DNA of 64,000 nt from Orobanche coerulescens (GCA_033398695.1 CM065801.1:106757170-106821169); one strand, 5' to 3'; shown: positions 10,951 to 22,951, counted from the first letter of the stretch. A program made the numbers and translations. Notes: generated by a model not told the origin, from the letters alone.

Positions 10951-12260
10951 TTACCTGGTTTGCCTCCACATGGAGATGTGGAATTCAGGAGTGAGTTGGA
11001 GCCCGGTACGTCCCCGTTATCCAAGGCACCGTATCGGATGGCCCCGACCGAAATGCAGGAGTTCAAGATTCAACTTGAGGAATAGTTCGAGGAAGGTTAT
11101 CTCCGACCGAGTGCATCCTCGTGAGGAGCACCAGTGTGATCTGTCAAGTAGAAGGGTGGCTCTTCTCGTGTGTGTATTAATTATCAGGAGTTGAACAGGG
11201 TGATGATCAAGATTAGTATCCTCTACCCCGTATTGATGATCTCTTAGATCAACTTCAGGGAACTTCAGTATTTTTCCAAGTTCGAACTTATGATCTGGAT
11301 ATCATCAGTTGCGGAATTGAGAGTCGGATATCGCGAGGACGGCGTTTCAAACACGCTATGGTCATTATGAGTTCGTGGTAATGCCGTTTGGATTACCTAA
11401 TGCAGCTGCGGTATTCATGGAATCAATGAATCGGGTTTTCATCGACTTTTGGGACCAGTTTGTGGTTGTCTTCAGTGATGATATTTTAATTTATTCTCGT
11501 GACCAAGAAGAACACGAGTTTCTCCTCCATCAGGTTCTCGACGTGTCGAGAAGAGAGCAACTCTATGGAAAGTTTTCCAAATGTAAGTTCTGGATGTCCG
11601 AAGTGTCCTTCTCGGGCATGTAATTTCATCAGACGGTGTGCGTGCTGATCCTCAGAATACGGAGGCTATCCAAGATTGGTTACCTCCGAAGAATGATAAG
11701 GAAATCCAAAGTTTTCTCGGATTAGCCGGTTATTATCGGCGAATTGTGGAAGGATTTTCTAAAATCGCTCAATCAATGACGAACCTTTTTGCGAAAGGGT
11801 AAGAAATACACGTGGTCCGACGCATGTCAATGGAGTTTTGAGGAACTCAAGAGCCGGTTAATGTCGGCACCTGTACTTTCCTTACCGAAAGGGACGGAAG
11901 GATGTGTTGTTTACAGTGATGCGTCCGGACAAGGTCTCGGATGTGTGCTCATGCAGAATGGGAAGGTTATTGCCTATGCTTCACGGCAATTGAGACCTTA
12001 CGAGGTTAATTATCCGACTCACGACCTGGAGCTAGCAGTCGTGGTGTTCGCTTTGAAATCTCGCGTCATTACCTTTATGGCGTTACTTGTCAGATATTCA
12101 CCGATCATAAGAGTTTAAAGTATATATTTACTCAGAAGGAGTTAAATATGCGACAAAGGCAGTGTTTGGAACTAATCAAAGATTATGATATCGAGATCTT
12201 GCACCACCCGGGTAAGGCAAACGTGGTTACCCATGCCTTGAGTCGTAAGTCCGTTCAGGA
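10930..12260 (+). pseudogene. GyC reverse transcriptase and RNase H, degenerate
   Basis: Recognisable from the N-terminal linker ([13 protein letters not shown], about 10930) through RT to RNase H. The RT catalytic site reads FSDD (11471-11482) in the context [12 protein letters not shown], where GyD and GyE have FIDD. RNase H is seen at 11789-12118 ([17 protein letters not shown], then [10 protein letters not shown]) and continues in another frame to PGKANVV near 12210. Frameshifts near 11260, 11620, 11790 and 12055 and stops (for example TAG at about 11083) break it into pieces. Confidence 0.85.
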
Positions 12261-13300
12261 GAAAATGCTTGCTCGTTTAACAGTTCAGAAGGAGCTTCAG
12301 CAGGAATTCCTTAGACCCGAGATCGAGGTCTGGATTCAGCGAGTGCAAGGGAAAATTTGCATGTTAGAGATTTCATCACCACTTGAGGAGGCAATCAGAG
12401 AGAATCAGGGTTCTGACCCATCATTGTTGTGCATCCGTGAGGATGTGGCTCAAGGGGAAGCCCCTGGATTTGTGGTCCACGAGGATGGACTTTTGCGATT
12501 TAAGAATCGGTTGTGAGTACCGGCGAATGACGAGTTGAAAAACTCGATTTTGAGAGAAGCTCATGCTACCCCTTATTCCGTTCATCCGGGGTCTAGCAAG
12601 ATGTACAAGGACTTGAAACAAAATTACTGGTGGAGTAATATGAAGCGAGAAGTCGCGGAATTTGTTTCGAGATGTTTAACCTGTCAGCAAGTCACGATTG
12701 AACATCAGCGACCGGCGGGTATGCTGAAACCTCTCCCTTTTCCAGAGTAGAAGTGAGAAGACATTTCTATGGATTTCATCACGAGTTTACCGACGAGTCA
12801 TCGTAGCATGAGTACAATCTGGGTGATTGTGGGCCACTTAATTATTTCAGCTCTTTTCCTTGAGATTAAGGATACGTGGGGTCCCGATAGACTGGTCCAG
12901 TTGTTCATCAAAGAGATAGTGAGATAGCATGGTACTCCTAATAGTATCGTTTCCGATCGTGACGGACGATTCGCGTCACATATTTGGAAATCAGTTCATC
13001 GTGCTATGGGAACTCAGCTTAATCTCAGTACCGTTTTTCATCCTCAGTCCGACGGACAATCAGAGAGGACTATTCAGACATTGGAGGACATGTTGAGGGC
13101 ATGTGTCCTCGATTAGAAAGACGATTGGGAAGCCCAATTACCGTTGATTGAGTTCACGAACAATAATAGTTGGCATGCTGCGATTAAGATAGCACCTTAC
13201 GAGGCCTTGTACGGTCGCCGTTGTCGATCTCCTTTGTGTTGGGATGACTTATCAGAATCAATCAGCACCGAGCCCGAAATGCTTATAGCCGACGTGAGAA
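12261..13300 (+). pseudogene. GyC integrase, degenerate
   Basis: The HHCC zinc-binding domain is visible at 12535-12750 ([24 protein letters not shown]...CLTCQQV with gaps). The core follows with MDF at about 12766, SDRDGRF at about 12953 and GQSERT near 13045, so all three acidic positions are still encoded. Integrity is lost through TAG codons at about 12748, 12925 and 13114 and several substitutions. The enzyme would insert the cDNA copy into the genome. Confidence 0.8.
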
Positions 13301-13307
13301 GGTAGCT

Positions 13308-13811
13308 TTGATCAGCAGTCGTCTGTTGACTGCTCAGAGTCGACAGAAATCATATGCAGATAATCTTCGTCGACCACTAGAGTTCGAGATGGGTGACCAC
13401 ATTTTGGTCAAGGTATCCCCGAGTCGAAGTATCTTCCGTTTCGGAAAACGGGGGAAGTTGAGTCCTAGATTCATTGGACCGTTTGAGATTTTGGATCGAG
13501 TAGGTGAGTTAGCTTATCGATTGGCTTTACCTCCGGCGTTGATCCCAATTCATATTGTGTTTCACGTCTCTCAGTTGCGGAAGTATGTTGCCGACCCGAA
13601 TCACATACTTCAGTTTGACGAAATCGAGATCGCGGACGATCATTCGTATGAGGAGCGTCCCATACGAGTTTTAGAATGGCGAATCAAACAGTTGAGGGAC
13701 AAGACGATTCCTTTTGTCAAGATTCAGTGGTCCAGACACGGAGTCGAAGAGGCTACTTGGGAAACTGAAGAGAGTATGCGGGAGAGTCATCCCGAGTTGT
13801 TTGGCCCTTAG
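13308..13811 (+). pseudogene. GyC integrase C-terminus with chromodomain (open 167-codon frame)
   Basis: An uninterrupted frame holding the integrase C-terminal SH3-like region (GDHILVKVSP, KLSPRFIGPFEIL) and then a chromodomain (RVLEWRIKQLRDKTIPFVKIQW, WSRHGVEEATWE, ESMRESHPELF). In chromoviruses this domain is thought to target integration to heterochromatin, which fits the nested-insertion context. Stops 3' of this precede the purine tract directly. It cannot be translated as part of the polyprotein because upstream frames are broken. Confidence 0.82.
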
Positions 13812-13828
13812 TTTTGGGGACGAAACTC

Positions 13829-13847
13829 TTTTTAAGGGGGGGGAGTA
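13829..13847 (+). other. GyC polypurine tract
   Basis: A run of T then AAGGGGGGGGAG immediately before the 3' LTR, preceded by GGGGACGAAACTC, the same signature seen before the 3' LTRs of GyD and GyE. Confidence 0.8.
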
Positions 13848-16499
13848 TGTAATACTCGGTCGTAATCCATTCATTATCATTCAGTAATTATCAGTCAGTA
13901 ATTTTTTCACTCATTATTAGTCATTCATCATTCATGATTCATTCATTTGCGTTCATTGTGGGCGTGTTGTAACCATGTATCAGTTACCGATCATCATTTC
14001 ATCTCCGTTTATGGATCGAGATGTGAGTATTATCATTATCATTGTGATTGGTAGTCTTGTGCTGGAAGTTTCATCTTTGGACTTGTTCACTTTCACTTAC
14101 ATATGGTATGTCGGATCATTCATCAATCGTAGCGAGGAATCGGAGTTGTCGGATTTTCATCTTGTCCAGCAACGAGTTACGGCCGTAAGAATGGTAGGTT
14201 ACGGCCGTAGCAGGTGTTCTTTGGTTTCAGGCCATTTTGGACGAACGGGACTTACGGCCGTAAGGTTACGGCATACGGCCATAAGTTGAGCAGGTACGGC
14301 CGTAAGGCTTGGCCGGTTACGGCCGTACGAGTCGAGCAGGGTGTCCGGGTGTTTTTGGCCGAAGGGCGAGTTACGGCCGTAAGAGGGGCAGTATACGGCC
14401 GTAAGGAGTGTTCGTGTTTTTCATGATGTCTCGGACGAGAGGGACTTACGGCCGTAAGGGTTGCGGCATACGGCCGTAAGATGAGAAAGGTACGGCCGTA
14501 AGTCTTGGCCGGATACGGCCGTACGTTACAGGCAGGGTGCCTGGTCATTTTCGACGAAGGGGGCTTACGCCCGTAAGTTTGGCCGGATACGGTCATATTG
14601 CCCGAGTTACGCCCGTAAGGTGTGCGGGTACGGCCGTAAGGATGTCGGTAGGTGTTTTGGACGAGGGCGAGTTACGCCCGTAAGTCAGGTGCGGATACGG
14701 CTGTAAGGCTGTCGGCAGGTAATTGGACGAAGCCGAGTTACGGCCGTACGAGTTGGATGGTTACGGCCGTAAGGCCGTTGACCTGGGATGTTACGGCCGT
14801 AAGAAGGCCGAATTACGGCCGTAACTTCCGGCAGTTTATATATATCTTGGACGGGACTTTTCCTCATTTTTCTCATTTCTTCATTTTGTTCCGGGAGAGA
14901 GAGCTTGAGGGAGATATTTTGTCATCATCAATCACTTGTGTGTTCGGATTTCATCATCTTGATTCGTTGGGAAGCTTGGATAGCCGATTTAACACGTTTT
15001 CATCGGATCGGAGTGTTTGGATCTTCAAGAGGTAATTTCTTCAACATCTTGGATTTCGATATTGTGTTGAGATATAATGTTTTGGACGTTATAATCATGT
15101 TATATGAAGGGATATGCATATGATTATGAGTTTGTATAGAGATTCATTGGATTATTGAAGGGCTATTCAAGAACACTTTGAATATTGAGTTGGATTTGGG
15201 GGTTTTCGATTAATCATTGTTGAAATCACGAATTTGGATATTCATTTTGGATCATTGGTCGTATTGAAGATGTTTTGTCGGTTTGAAACACTTCTTGGGG
15301 TTTTGATGTTGGTATTTTTGAGGTTTGGTTGTAAACAATCGAAGTTTGGCCACAAAGTGTTCGATATAATGCCCCCAATGAACTTGGTTTAGTCGTTTTG
15401 ACGCCTTGAGTTCGTTATAATCGTGTTTGATTTGTTTATTGAGCGGATTGTTGGTAATTGTGTTATTCAAGGTTGCTCGAGCGACCGACACTTCATTTAG
15501 GACGTTTGTTCGTGGAAGGACATTCTTCATCGGTATTGTGTAAGTTAATTCTTACTCAGTTAAAAGGATATTCATTCCTTTCGTTGTTGTTCATTCATAA
15601 TCATAATTCATTCATAAAGTACTAACCGTATTGAAACTTGTAATTGTCACTTCATTACTTCATTCACGAGGAACGACGGTTCCAATTATTTCATTGAGCT
15701 ATCATTCATTTCACTGTCATTTCATCTCGGTGAGTCATTATTGATTTTGATGTCACTTTTGTTATATCGTGGCATTCCGGGTCGCACTAGCGTGCTGGTT
15801 GGTATATGTAGGATTTTCATGTCGGGCACATTTAAGTCGTGTGTTGGTTGGTGGCTCACATTGGACTGTGCACACGAGTTGATGGCTTCGTGATACTGAT
15901 TAGGTGCAAGACCACACGTGTATTCGATCGATACTCGTTGGTGGCTTGTACATAGACACATTTACATCCCAGACGTAGCGTGGCGCCATTCCTTTGAGCC
16001 ATACCGTTAGTTGATTCATATAGCATGTTTGATTGTGTATGTTTCGACAGGATATTTCATAACTTCAGATATATCATGATTGTGTATTTTCAACCCTTGA
16101 GGATTGTTGTTACGTAATCGACTCCCGGCCGGGATTTTGTTTTTCGTGTCATGGCAAGGCAAAAGCACGGAATAGCATGTTGACGAGGAGTCCCAGTGAT
16201 ACTAGTAGGGGGCCCCGTTCTTTTCAGTTATTCATATTGTTGTCATTTATTTTCCGCTGCAGATTTTCATTTGGATACTCTGTTTCATTCAGTGTTGTGT
16301 ATTTTATCTTCATATAAAATACACTAGTATTCGGTATTGTCCTGGTGTGTTGTAATTAAACTCCTCATCGGAGTAATTATTGTTGTAATGTGGTTCGGTA
16401 CTACATTTATCCTGTATAATTCATTCATTTTCAATTGCCTGGTGGGTCCCAGTCGGGGATCTACGGCACTGTAATATCCGCCTAGTTTGGGGTGTTACA
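13848..16499 (+). repeat. GyC 3' LTR (2652 bp)
   Basis: Begins TGTAATACTC and ends GGTGTTACA. Length differs from the 5' LTR by one base, with scattered substitutions. Palindrome cluster at 14178-14823, TATA at 14835-14844. Identity looks high by eye, so this is a fairly recent insertion compared with GyB. Confidence 0.93.
14178..14823. repeat. Palindrome cluster, core TTACGGCCGTAA (GyC 3' LTR)
   Basis: Same order and spacing as the 5' copy. Several sites decayed in the 5' LTR are perfect here and the reverse is also true (for example TACGGTCGTA at 7084 is TACGGCCGTA here), consistent with independent CpG mutation since insertion. Confidence 0.9.
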
Positions 16500-16504
16500 G
16501 TGAA
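16500..16504. other. Target-site duplication GTGAA (right of GyC)
   Basis: Copy of 6436-6440 directly after the GyC 3' LTR. Confidence 0.93.
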
Positions 16505-17618
16505 TGGGTATTTTGTGAATGATTAAGTGAATCCGATGGATATGTTTGATATCGGTGTTGTGATTTGATAATATATATATATATATATATAATCTCATTT
16601 CAGTGCGTTGTGATTCGACAATTGTGCCGTGCTAAGTGTTTGTTGCCTTTGGGTGGATTATTAAGATATCCTTGGTGTATTGTGTTGTGTGATGTGAATG
16701 TGTGGTCATAGTCCAACCGTGATGTTTGGATGAGGTCTACGGTGACACATAAATTATGATCATGGTGGTCAAGACACGGCGAGTGATCGGTCCAACCGTG
16801 AGAGCCTAATAAGACTTACGGTGATACGTGGCAAGCGATCAGGGTATCATGGATATGATTATGGATGTGTTTTGTTGCTTGATATTGTGATGTGTACCAT
16901 AGTGTACTGATTTGTGAATGTGAAGTATTTGTCATAGTCCAGCCATGATGTTCAGACGAGGTCTACGGTGACACATGGCTTGTGATCATGGTGGTCAGGA
17001 CACGACAAGTGATCGGTGCAACCATGAGAGCCTAAGAAGACTAGTGGTGATATGTGGCAAGCGATCACGGTATCATGGATATAATTGTGGATGTGTGTTT
17101 CCAGGGTCGAGTACCTTGGACGTGTTGCCAAGATTTCGTACCTTAGGTGGTTATGTTTTGTTGATTTTCTATACGTTGAGGATACGTGGGGTAGGTTGTG
17201 GACCCCATGAATTATTGTTGGTTTTTATTTGAGAAAACAAATCTTTGGGATGTGACCCCTTTTGCTTTTTTTGAAAAGAGAAGGATTCGATAATCCTAAA
17301 TGGTTTTCTGTTAAAACTCCTGAGGGGATTTTAAAACATTTTATAAATTGTTCTCTTGATTTGTGATCATTCGAGTTTGGAAAGTTTTACTCAAACTCTT
17401 TGCCTCGGGAAGTATTTCTTTTTGTTATATTTTGATGTTTGATTTTATGTATTGAGATTGAGTTGTATGTATTAATTGAAAGACCTAATCGGTCTACTGG
17501 GTCGTCATTTAGCCTTGAAGGTGATATTTTGATGTTTGATTTTAGTTACCAGCCTGGTAGATCCTTGAGGAAAGAGCCTACGGCGTGTAATATCCCTGAG
17601 TGGATTGGGGGTGTTACA
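16505..17618 (+). repeat. GyB 5' LTR, right surviving segment
   Basis: Continues the GyB LTR after the GyC insertion and ends GGGTGTTACA at 17618, followed by the PBS. It contains a (TA)n run near 16570-16592 and two copies of a roughly 160-bp block (about 16700-16860 and 16930-17095: GTCATAGTCCAAC, GACGAGGTCTACGGTGACAC, AAGCGATCA). Compared with the 3' LTR it lacks about 300 bp corresponding to 32340-32634. No coding capacity. Confidence 0.88.
16700..17095. repeat. Imperfect tandem block (about 230-bp period) in GyB LTR
   Basis: Two diverged copies of a block with GAGGTCTACGGTGACACA and GGCAAGCGATCA motifs. The same pair is present, with a deletion in the second copy, at 31700-32005 in the GyB 3' LTR. 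Function unknown; it lies downstream of the promoter, probably in R/U5. Confidence 0.7.
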
Positions 17619-18139
17619 TAATTAGTACCAGAGCAATAGGTTGCGGAAACCTATGTTGTGGATTCGAGTGTGCATTGTTGAGTTGTTTTTAGTCAGGTCA
17701 TGCCTGATTGAATCGTGTCGCAACAAGTTGTCTGAGTTTGTTGGTTGTGATTAGTATCTTGGGGCGATCAACATCTTCATGCGAGCTGTGGATGTAAGTC
17801 TCCCTTCTTGGTGTTGTGCCTCGTGTGACACGAGCTACTTGTATGATTATTTGTTAAGTGATGGAATCTTTATGTAGATATTGATTTCGTGATATGTGTT
17901 TGTTTGACTCTCATATTTTGTTTATATGAGGAGTGGTGTCGCTGCTAATGTATTTTTTACTGTGGATTTTGTCCGCTGCTAATGATTTTCAAAATGATTT
18001 GCTCGTATTGCAAGTATTCTTGTGAAACCCTAATTAACATGGAATGGTAATGTGTATGTGTGTGATTTTCTCACTCCGGGAGGGTCCGACGGGGGCCTCT
18101 GGGGAATTTGTGATTTCGCTCCTGATTCACGAGCTTGTT

Positions 18140-18302
18140 TGGATAGCCAGTCCGAGAGGGTCCATAAAGGCCTCGGATGGGACCATTAGTTTAACCCCGG
18201 TCCTGGGCGAGTCATGTATGTGATTTTTAACTATGGCCAGTCCGGGATGGTCCATAGAAGCCTCGGATGGGACCAGTAGTTTAGCCCCGGTCCTAGGGGA
18301 TT
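18140..18302. repeat. Tandem GC-rich block in GyB leader
   Basis: Two copies of about 80 bp, each with CCAGTCCG, GGTCCATA, CCTCGGATGGGACCA and CCCCGGTCCT. A similar-looking arrangement (GATCCGACGGGGTCTCGG, twice) occurs in the GyE LTRs at 56399-56525 and 63403-63530. Confidence 0.65.
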
Positions 18303-19258
18303 TTCAACTGTGATTATTGACTTTTTGTTTTCCATAAAAAAGACATCTTTTGATTTTGAAATAATTTGATGCATGTATTATGATATGTGTAAGCGAATGT
18401 CGATACGTGTGAGCAGATGCTTAACATATACTTTGTAACTTGTGAGTTTTGGGGCATTCTGGCCTATTGAATTTTTGAAAGTCTTGAGTATCTTAGAGAA
18501 TAAATTTCGAGACGTACTTTTAAAATCGATTATTTCCTTGCGGTATTTTCAAGGTGACTACTAGTACAACTGTATCTTTCAAAATTCTTCCACCTTGAGG
18601 ACCAAAATATTTTGAGATATTTTCAGTAATTTAGAAACACATTTGCTTAGACCCGAAGGTCGAATATTTCTGAAAGTTTTTAACTAAAAGAAAGATGTCC
18701 TCATTTTTATCAAACGTAAGATGGTTTTTTTCCAAAGTCTCGATAACAATATTTGTATTACTTTTTCGAAATGTGATACTTAAGACCAACTCGTGTTTCC
18801 AATTTTTTTTTTGCAAAAATGTGGTTTTCGTATTTAAAACCTATCATTTCCTGTTTGTGGTTAGGGAATGTGTTTATGATGTTAGCATTGTCGTTAGGGT
18901 GTTACCCTCCGAGTTGTGATTGAATTGGTGGTGGGAGCGTTGAGTCGTTCGCCACCCATTCGTTGTGTTAGCCTTTGTGAGAGGTGTGATGTTGGTATTA
19001 AATGTTTGTCGCTTCGTGGTGATTTGTGTGTTATAGCACATATGCGAGCGGTTAGAGCTTGGGTTTCTATGATTGTGTACATATATGATTGTTTCATGAT
19101 GTTTTATAATTGTGTGTTGGTTATCGTTTGGGCTATTGAAATCGCTGAACGGATGTCGTAGTTTATGTGATTTGTGTATGTGAGTTGCCTTATGATGGTA
19201 ATTGCTGTATGTGATTGTGTTACGATTTTCTCCTGTGCTGAGTGGGTACTTATTCAGT

Positions 19259-20225
19259 ATGCCGAGGGGCAGGGGTCGTGGTCGTGGCGGCCAGACACAT
19301 GATCAGGATTGTACTGTCGGTGATGATGTTGGTATCAGTGTTGCCACTATTTTACAGCAGGTAGCTGCACATATGACTCAGTTGACCCAAGCAGTTCAAC
19401 GTAATACAGATGTGACCTAGAACATTGGCGCAAATCAGTGGCTTCGAGAAGTGATTCGTATGAATCCCCTCGTTTTGATGGTGCCGCATATGCATTGGGC
19501 TGGGATGGTTGGCTTTTCCAGTTGGGAAAGATATTCATGGTAGTTGATTGTCTGAAGAATGTAAGTTGCCTGTCGCTCAGTATCTTCTTGACAACGATGC
19601 CGCTAATTGGTGGAAGGCTGTTAAGCCTCGGGATTGTGTTGTCACATGGGTAGAGTTCCAGAGATTCATGAGATATGATTTTTATCCGGAACCGATCAGA
19701 AATCAGAGGATTAATGAATTCTTTTCGGTGAAACCGCAAGATGTATCTCTGTCTCAAGCTATTATTGATTATATCAAATAGCTCAGCAATGTGCAGGGTC
19801 AGGTGAGGACATAGGAGGATAAGATCTGTCACTTTATCAAGAGAATAAAGCCGGAGATTCATCAGTACATGGCGGGTTTCACTTGTACTTCATTAAGAGA
19901 GTATCAGAATAAGGCGTTAGCCTATGAGCTATCTGTATCATCGACTGAGCATATGTCCGAGTTGAAGAAATTGAAAACGATTGGGAACTTCTCAAGAAGT
20001 CATGGGAGTGGGGCCCCTGGGACTGGGACTTAGCGTCGTCATTCTAAGAAGGTTCCTCGATCGCGTGAACATGGGAAGAGTATTACCCCTGCAGTGAGTA
20101 ATGTGAGCAGCATGAAGACGAGTTACAACTGTAATCGAGCGGGTCATACCGCTAAGAATTGTCATTCACCGTCGGTTAGCTGTTTCCATTGCGGTCAATT
20201 GGGACACTGAGCCGTGCATTACGAG
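19259..20225 (+). pseudogene. GyB gag remnant
   Basis: Starts MPRGRGRGRGG, an Arg-Gly-rich N-terminus like that of GyE gag. The capsid region is recognisable in two frames (WDGWLFQLGKIF at about 19502; QYLLDNDAANWWKAVKP at about 19580; WVEFQRFMRYDFYP) and ends at a TAG after IIDYIK (about 19780). Two zinc knuckles follow but are damaged: the first has Tyr in place of the first Cys (YNCNRAGHTAKNC, about 20120) and the second runs into TGA after CFHCGQLGH (about 20207). At least one frameshift and four stops are present. Gag identity is secure by capsid and knuckle motifs. Confidence 0.78.
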
Positions 20226-20681
20226 ACGGTAGCTGACAGATTTGGGGATCGAATTTGCGTCTCTGCTCCGGCGGGACATGGAGATGGCTAGTGTGGTTTT
20301 CGAGAATTTCGGCATGGTCGGAGTTCTTCGTGGTTACCCTCGTGGATCGTTATGTGTTTATTTTCTATTTTTCGATTGTGTGTGTTTTTTGGTAATATGT
20401 ACCTTTTGTCTTGTAATTGTTCGGATAATTGACTTGATTGGGCTATCTGTTTGGTGATACTTGCCACTTGTTGGTTTTATTATGTCTCTACTTGTGACAT
20501 TGTGATGGTTTTCGTCGAGCGTGATTTCATGACGTATGTTTCTTTGCGTTGCTTGTATCGTTTCCCCGATGGGTGTGAGTTATTCGGTTCTTGTGTATCC
20601 CGTTGACATGTTCATGATGGTATATTGCTCCTCCCTACTTATTTTAAGTTTCGGGATGAAACTTCTTCAAGGAGGGTAGTA

Positions 20682-20946
20682 TGTAATATCCGTAATTTTG
20701 ATTTTTGGTAAATTTCTTTTTGGGCAGGAGTCCGTCTTAGCAGCTCACTTTGACCGTTTCGCGATTATCAGAATGATTAATTCTGCACCTTTTGTCATGT
20801 GAGTTCGTTTTGGTGTCATTTTGTTGAGTTCCATGCTTCTTAGCGACTTTTCCGCACTCTTGTGAATCTCATTCGAAACTGTCACTTCGTGTATCCCGTA
20901 AGTTTGTTTAACTTTGTTAAACGTTTTGTGAGCTTCCGTTTGGTTA
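20682..20946 (+). repeat. GyB 3' LTR, first segment
   Basis: Begins TGTAATATCC directly after the gypsy 3' signature and runs 265 bp until interrupted by CoA. No coding content. Confidence 0.88.
20942..20946. other. Target-site duplication GGTTA (left of CoA)
   Basis: GGTTA before the CoA 5' LTR and again at 30429-30433 after its 3' LTR. Confidence 0.92.
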
Positions 20947-22434
20947 TGTTAGGAGTATGCCCTCTAATGCCACTCAGAGGATGTTGAGTGAGGGCATTGT
21001 ACTTGTAATTATGTAAATCATTTATGTAAGGCAATGAATGTTTCTTTATTTACTGGTAGTTACTGGCATTCTTAACTCGTAAATATACATATAGAAACTA
21101 GTCCGTGTATTTGAGAGAAAAACGTTCCACTCCTTATTGGATAAGGGGGTCGGCACTGGAAAGGTTTATAGCTCAAATACTTAATCGTTCGCAAGTCGAT
21201 GAAACTTGACTGGGTGTTAAGTTTATGGAAGACTTGTATGATGTGTTCTTTGACATGGAGAGTGCCTTTCGAACACTAATGGTTAGTGGGAGCACACGTT
21301 ATAGGTATGCTAATTGGATTAGTATACTCGAACCGACACACCCTCGATTGGTCACACGGATTTCACTCCGGGACAGTCAATGACGGAATCGAAAGGTTGT
21401 GATAGGTATTCGTGAACCTTCGACTTGAGGATTTAGCAGGGATGTGCTTATGACGTCAAGATTTTCATTAGAGTAGTTCGACCCTATAAACCGGGAGGTG
21501 GGGGTCAACCTCGACGTGCATCTTGACGGGAAAGTAGCAGGTCCTACTAAATACCAAGATAGAATTCTTTCTCCCGTTAATGAGTGGGTTATATGTCCTA
21601 TGCGGTTATTGGCAGATGAGATCAAAAGTCTTTGGCCAAAGCATTGTAGCTAGTTGTATTGGATGCACGAGAGATCAATGATCTCGATTTGCATTAACGC
21701 ATGCATAGCGTCAAGTACAGATAGGGTTTGACTGACCGTGACCCTATAACTTGATCAGAACATGTGAAAGAAGGGTTTATACGTATACTGGTATTCACGA
21801 CAGAATGGTTCTTGAATGATCCCAATCCTTCGTTCTCAGATGGGGTACAGTGTAGGCCGCCAGGCTGGCTTGGCGGTGCTACTACTCTTTGGTTCCTCCC
21901 ATTGCTGACCGCGACGAACCTACCGAGTCGCTCAATAGGATTGACGACAGAATGGAATGAGCTAAATCTCTCATTATGTATATTAGATATTGGATATCTA
22001 AATTTGGGACATTAATGTATAAATCGATTTATTGGATAAATTGATTTACGGCCTAATGAATTAAATAAATTACTGGGCTATTAATTTAATTCATGTATAT
22101 AATTATTTCTTGGAGAAATTAATTATATTATTTTGTATTTGATAAGTTTAATTAATTGGATTAATTAATCGATATAAATACATCGAAAAGGAATTGGAGT
22201 TTATCTGTTTGGACTTTCGGGAGTCCGAAACGAACCGAACTCGTTCGATTTCTACATGGGCCGCCCCCCTACATTTCCACCCACCTTCCATTTGATTCTT
22301 GTTTCATTCTTTAATGAATGATAATGACTTGAATGGCATCTCTCATGTGAGATGAGTTGTGAAAGTGGTTGGTGTGTATATAGTATTAGAAGACGACTTT
22401 CATCTTAATGCCATTAATTTGTATCATACGTATG

Positions 22435-22466
<32 letters not shown>

Positions 22467-22471
22467 GTGTG

Positions 22472-22515
<44 letters not shown>

Positions 22516-22951
22516 AAGTGACTTTGAGTCCATCACTCATCTTCATCTTCTTCATTTATTTCTTCTTCATTTTTTTTTTAGAAATTTGAGAGAAAAATAG
22601 AGAGATCAAACATTAAAATACTTAGAGTGTTATAATCAATAGCTTCATCACCTATCTCTAGCCGTATCCTTGGAGGATAGCAAGGTGTTGTTGTTCCGGT
22701 CATTTTTCCGGCACGTGACAAGTAGAGGCACGGTGCTTTCGGTGCTCGGGATTTCAAGAGCTTGGGGAATAGCTCAAGAGAAGGATACCATTTAATCAAC
22801 GGACTTCAAGGGTGAGTTTCTTACAACTCTTGTTTTTCGTTTTTATATTCGTATATACGTAGCTCTATCGATCCTCGTAGGGATTCGGATCGAATTAATT
22901 TTCATTTTACCGCTTCTGCTGGGCTTTTGTTTTAGGCACCGAATCCCAACA
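20947..22951 (+). repeat. CoA 5' LTR (2005 bp)
   Basis: Begins TGTTAGGAGTATGCC and ends AATCCCAACA. A (TA)n-(GA)n microsatellite lies at about 22441-22515, in a CT/GA-rich part after the probable promoter. Open frames inside (for example 21377-21625 on the minus strand) recur in the 3' LTR only because it is a repeat and match nothing I recognise. Confidence 0.92.
22441..22515. repeat. (TA)n/(GA)n microsatellite in CoA 5' LTR
   Basis: An AT-dinucleotide run with a short GTGT interruption, then a GA run. The matching tract at about 29934-29992 in the 3' LTR has a different length and lacks the GTGT interruption, accounting for part of the LTR length difference. Confidence 0.9.

Larger units (their letters stand above)
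6441..16499 (+). mobile_element. GyC: full-length Ty3/gypsy chromovirus, coding region degenerate
   Basis: A 10.06-kb element with LTRs of 2653 and 2652 bp, PBS, gag, protease, RT, RNase H, integrase and chromodomain in the gypsy order, a purine tract and a 5-bp TSD. The C-terminal chromodomain places it among chromoviruses; long LTRs and the chromodomain sequence suggest the Tekay/Del clade (inference). Stops and frameshifts occur in gag, RT and integrase, so the copy is not autonomous. Confidence 0.93.
17619..20681 (+). mobile_element. GyB interior: PBS, long leader, gag remnant, no pol
   Basis: PBS-like TAGTACCAGAGC at 17623-17634 (two mismatches to the usual Met site). About 1.6 kb of leader follows, with a tandem GC-rich block at about 18140-18300 (CCAGTCCG...GGTCCATA...GCCTCGGATGGGACC, twice). 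A broken gag lies at 19259-20225. Then about 450 bp of unrecognised sequence leads to TTTCGGGATGAAACTTC and the 3' LTR. No protease, RT, RNase H or integrase is present, so this is a gag-only, non-autonomous derivative or a large pol deletion. Confidence 0.8.

Noticed and set aside
12832..12834. Asp-to-Gly in GyC integrase (IVGHL where others have IVDRL) as loss of a catalytic residue
   Set aside because: By comparison with retroviral integrases the first catalytic Asp is the one in MDF upstream, which GyC keeps. The IVDRL Asp is conserved but not part of the triad.
18631..19161. Several 60-80 codon frames on both strands in the GyB leader
   Set aside because: AT-rich leader sequence with no motif, no homologue among the other elements here and no agreement between frames.
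21377..21625. Minus-strand 82-codon frame conserved at 28884-29132
   Set aside because: Located in both LTRs of CoA, so similarity is expected without coding function.
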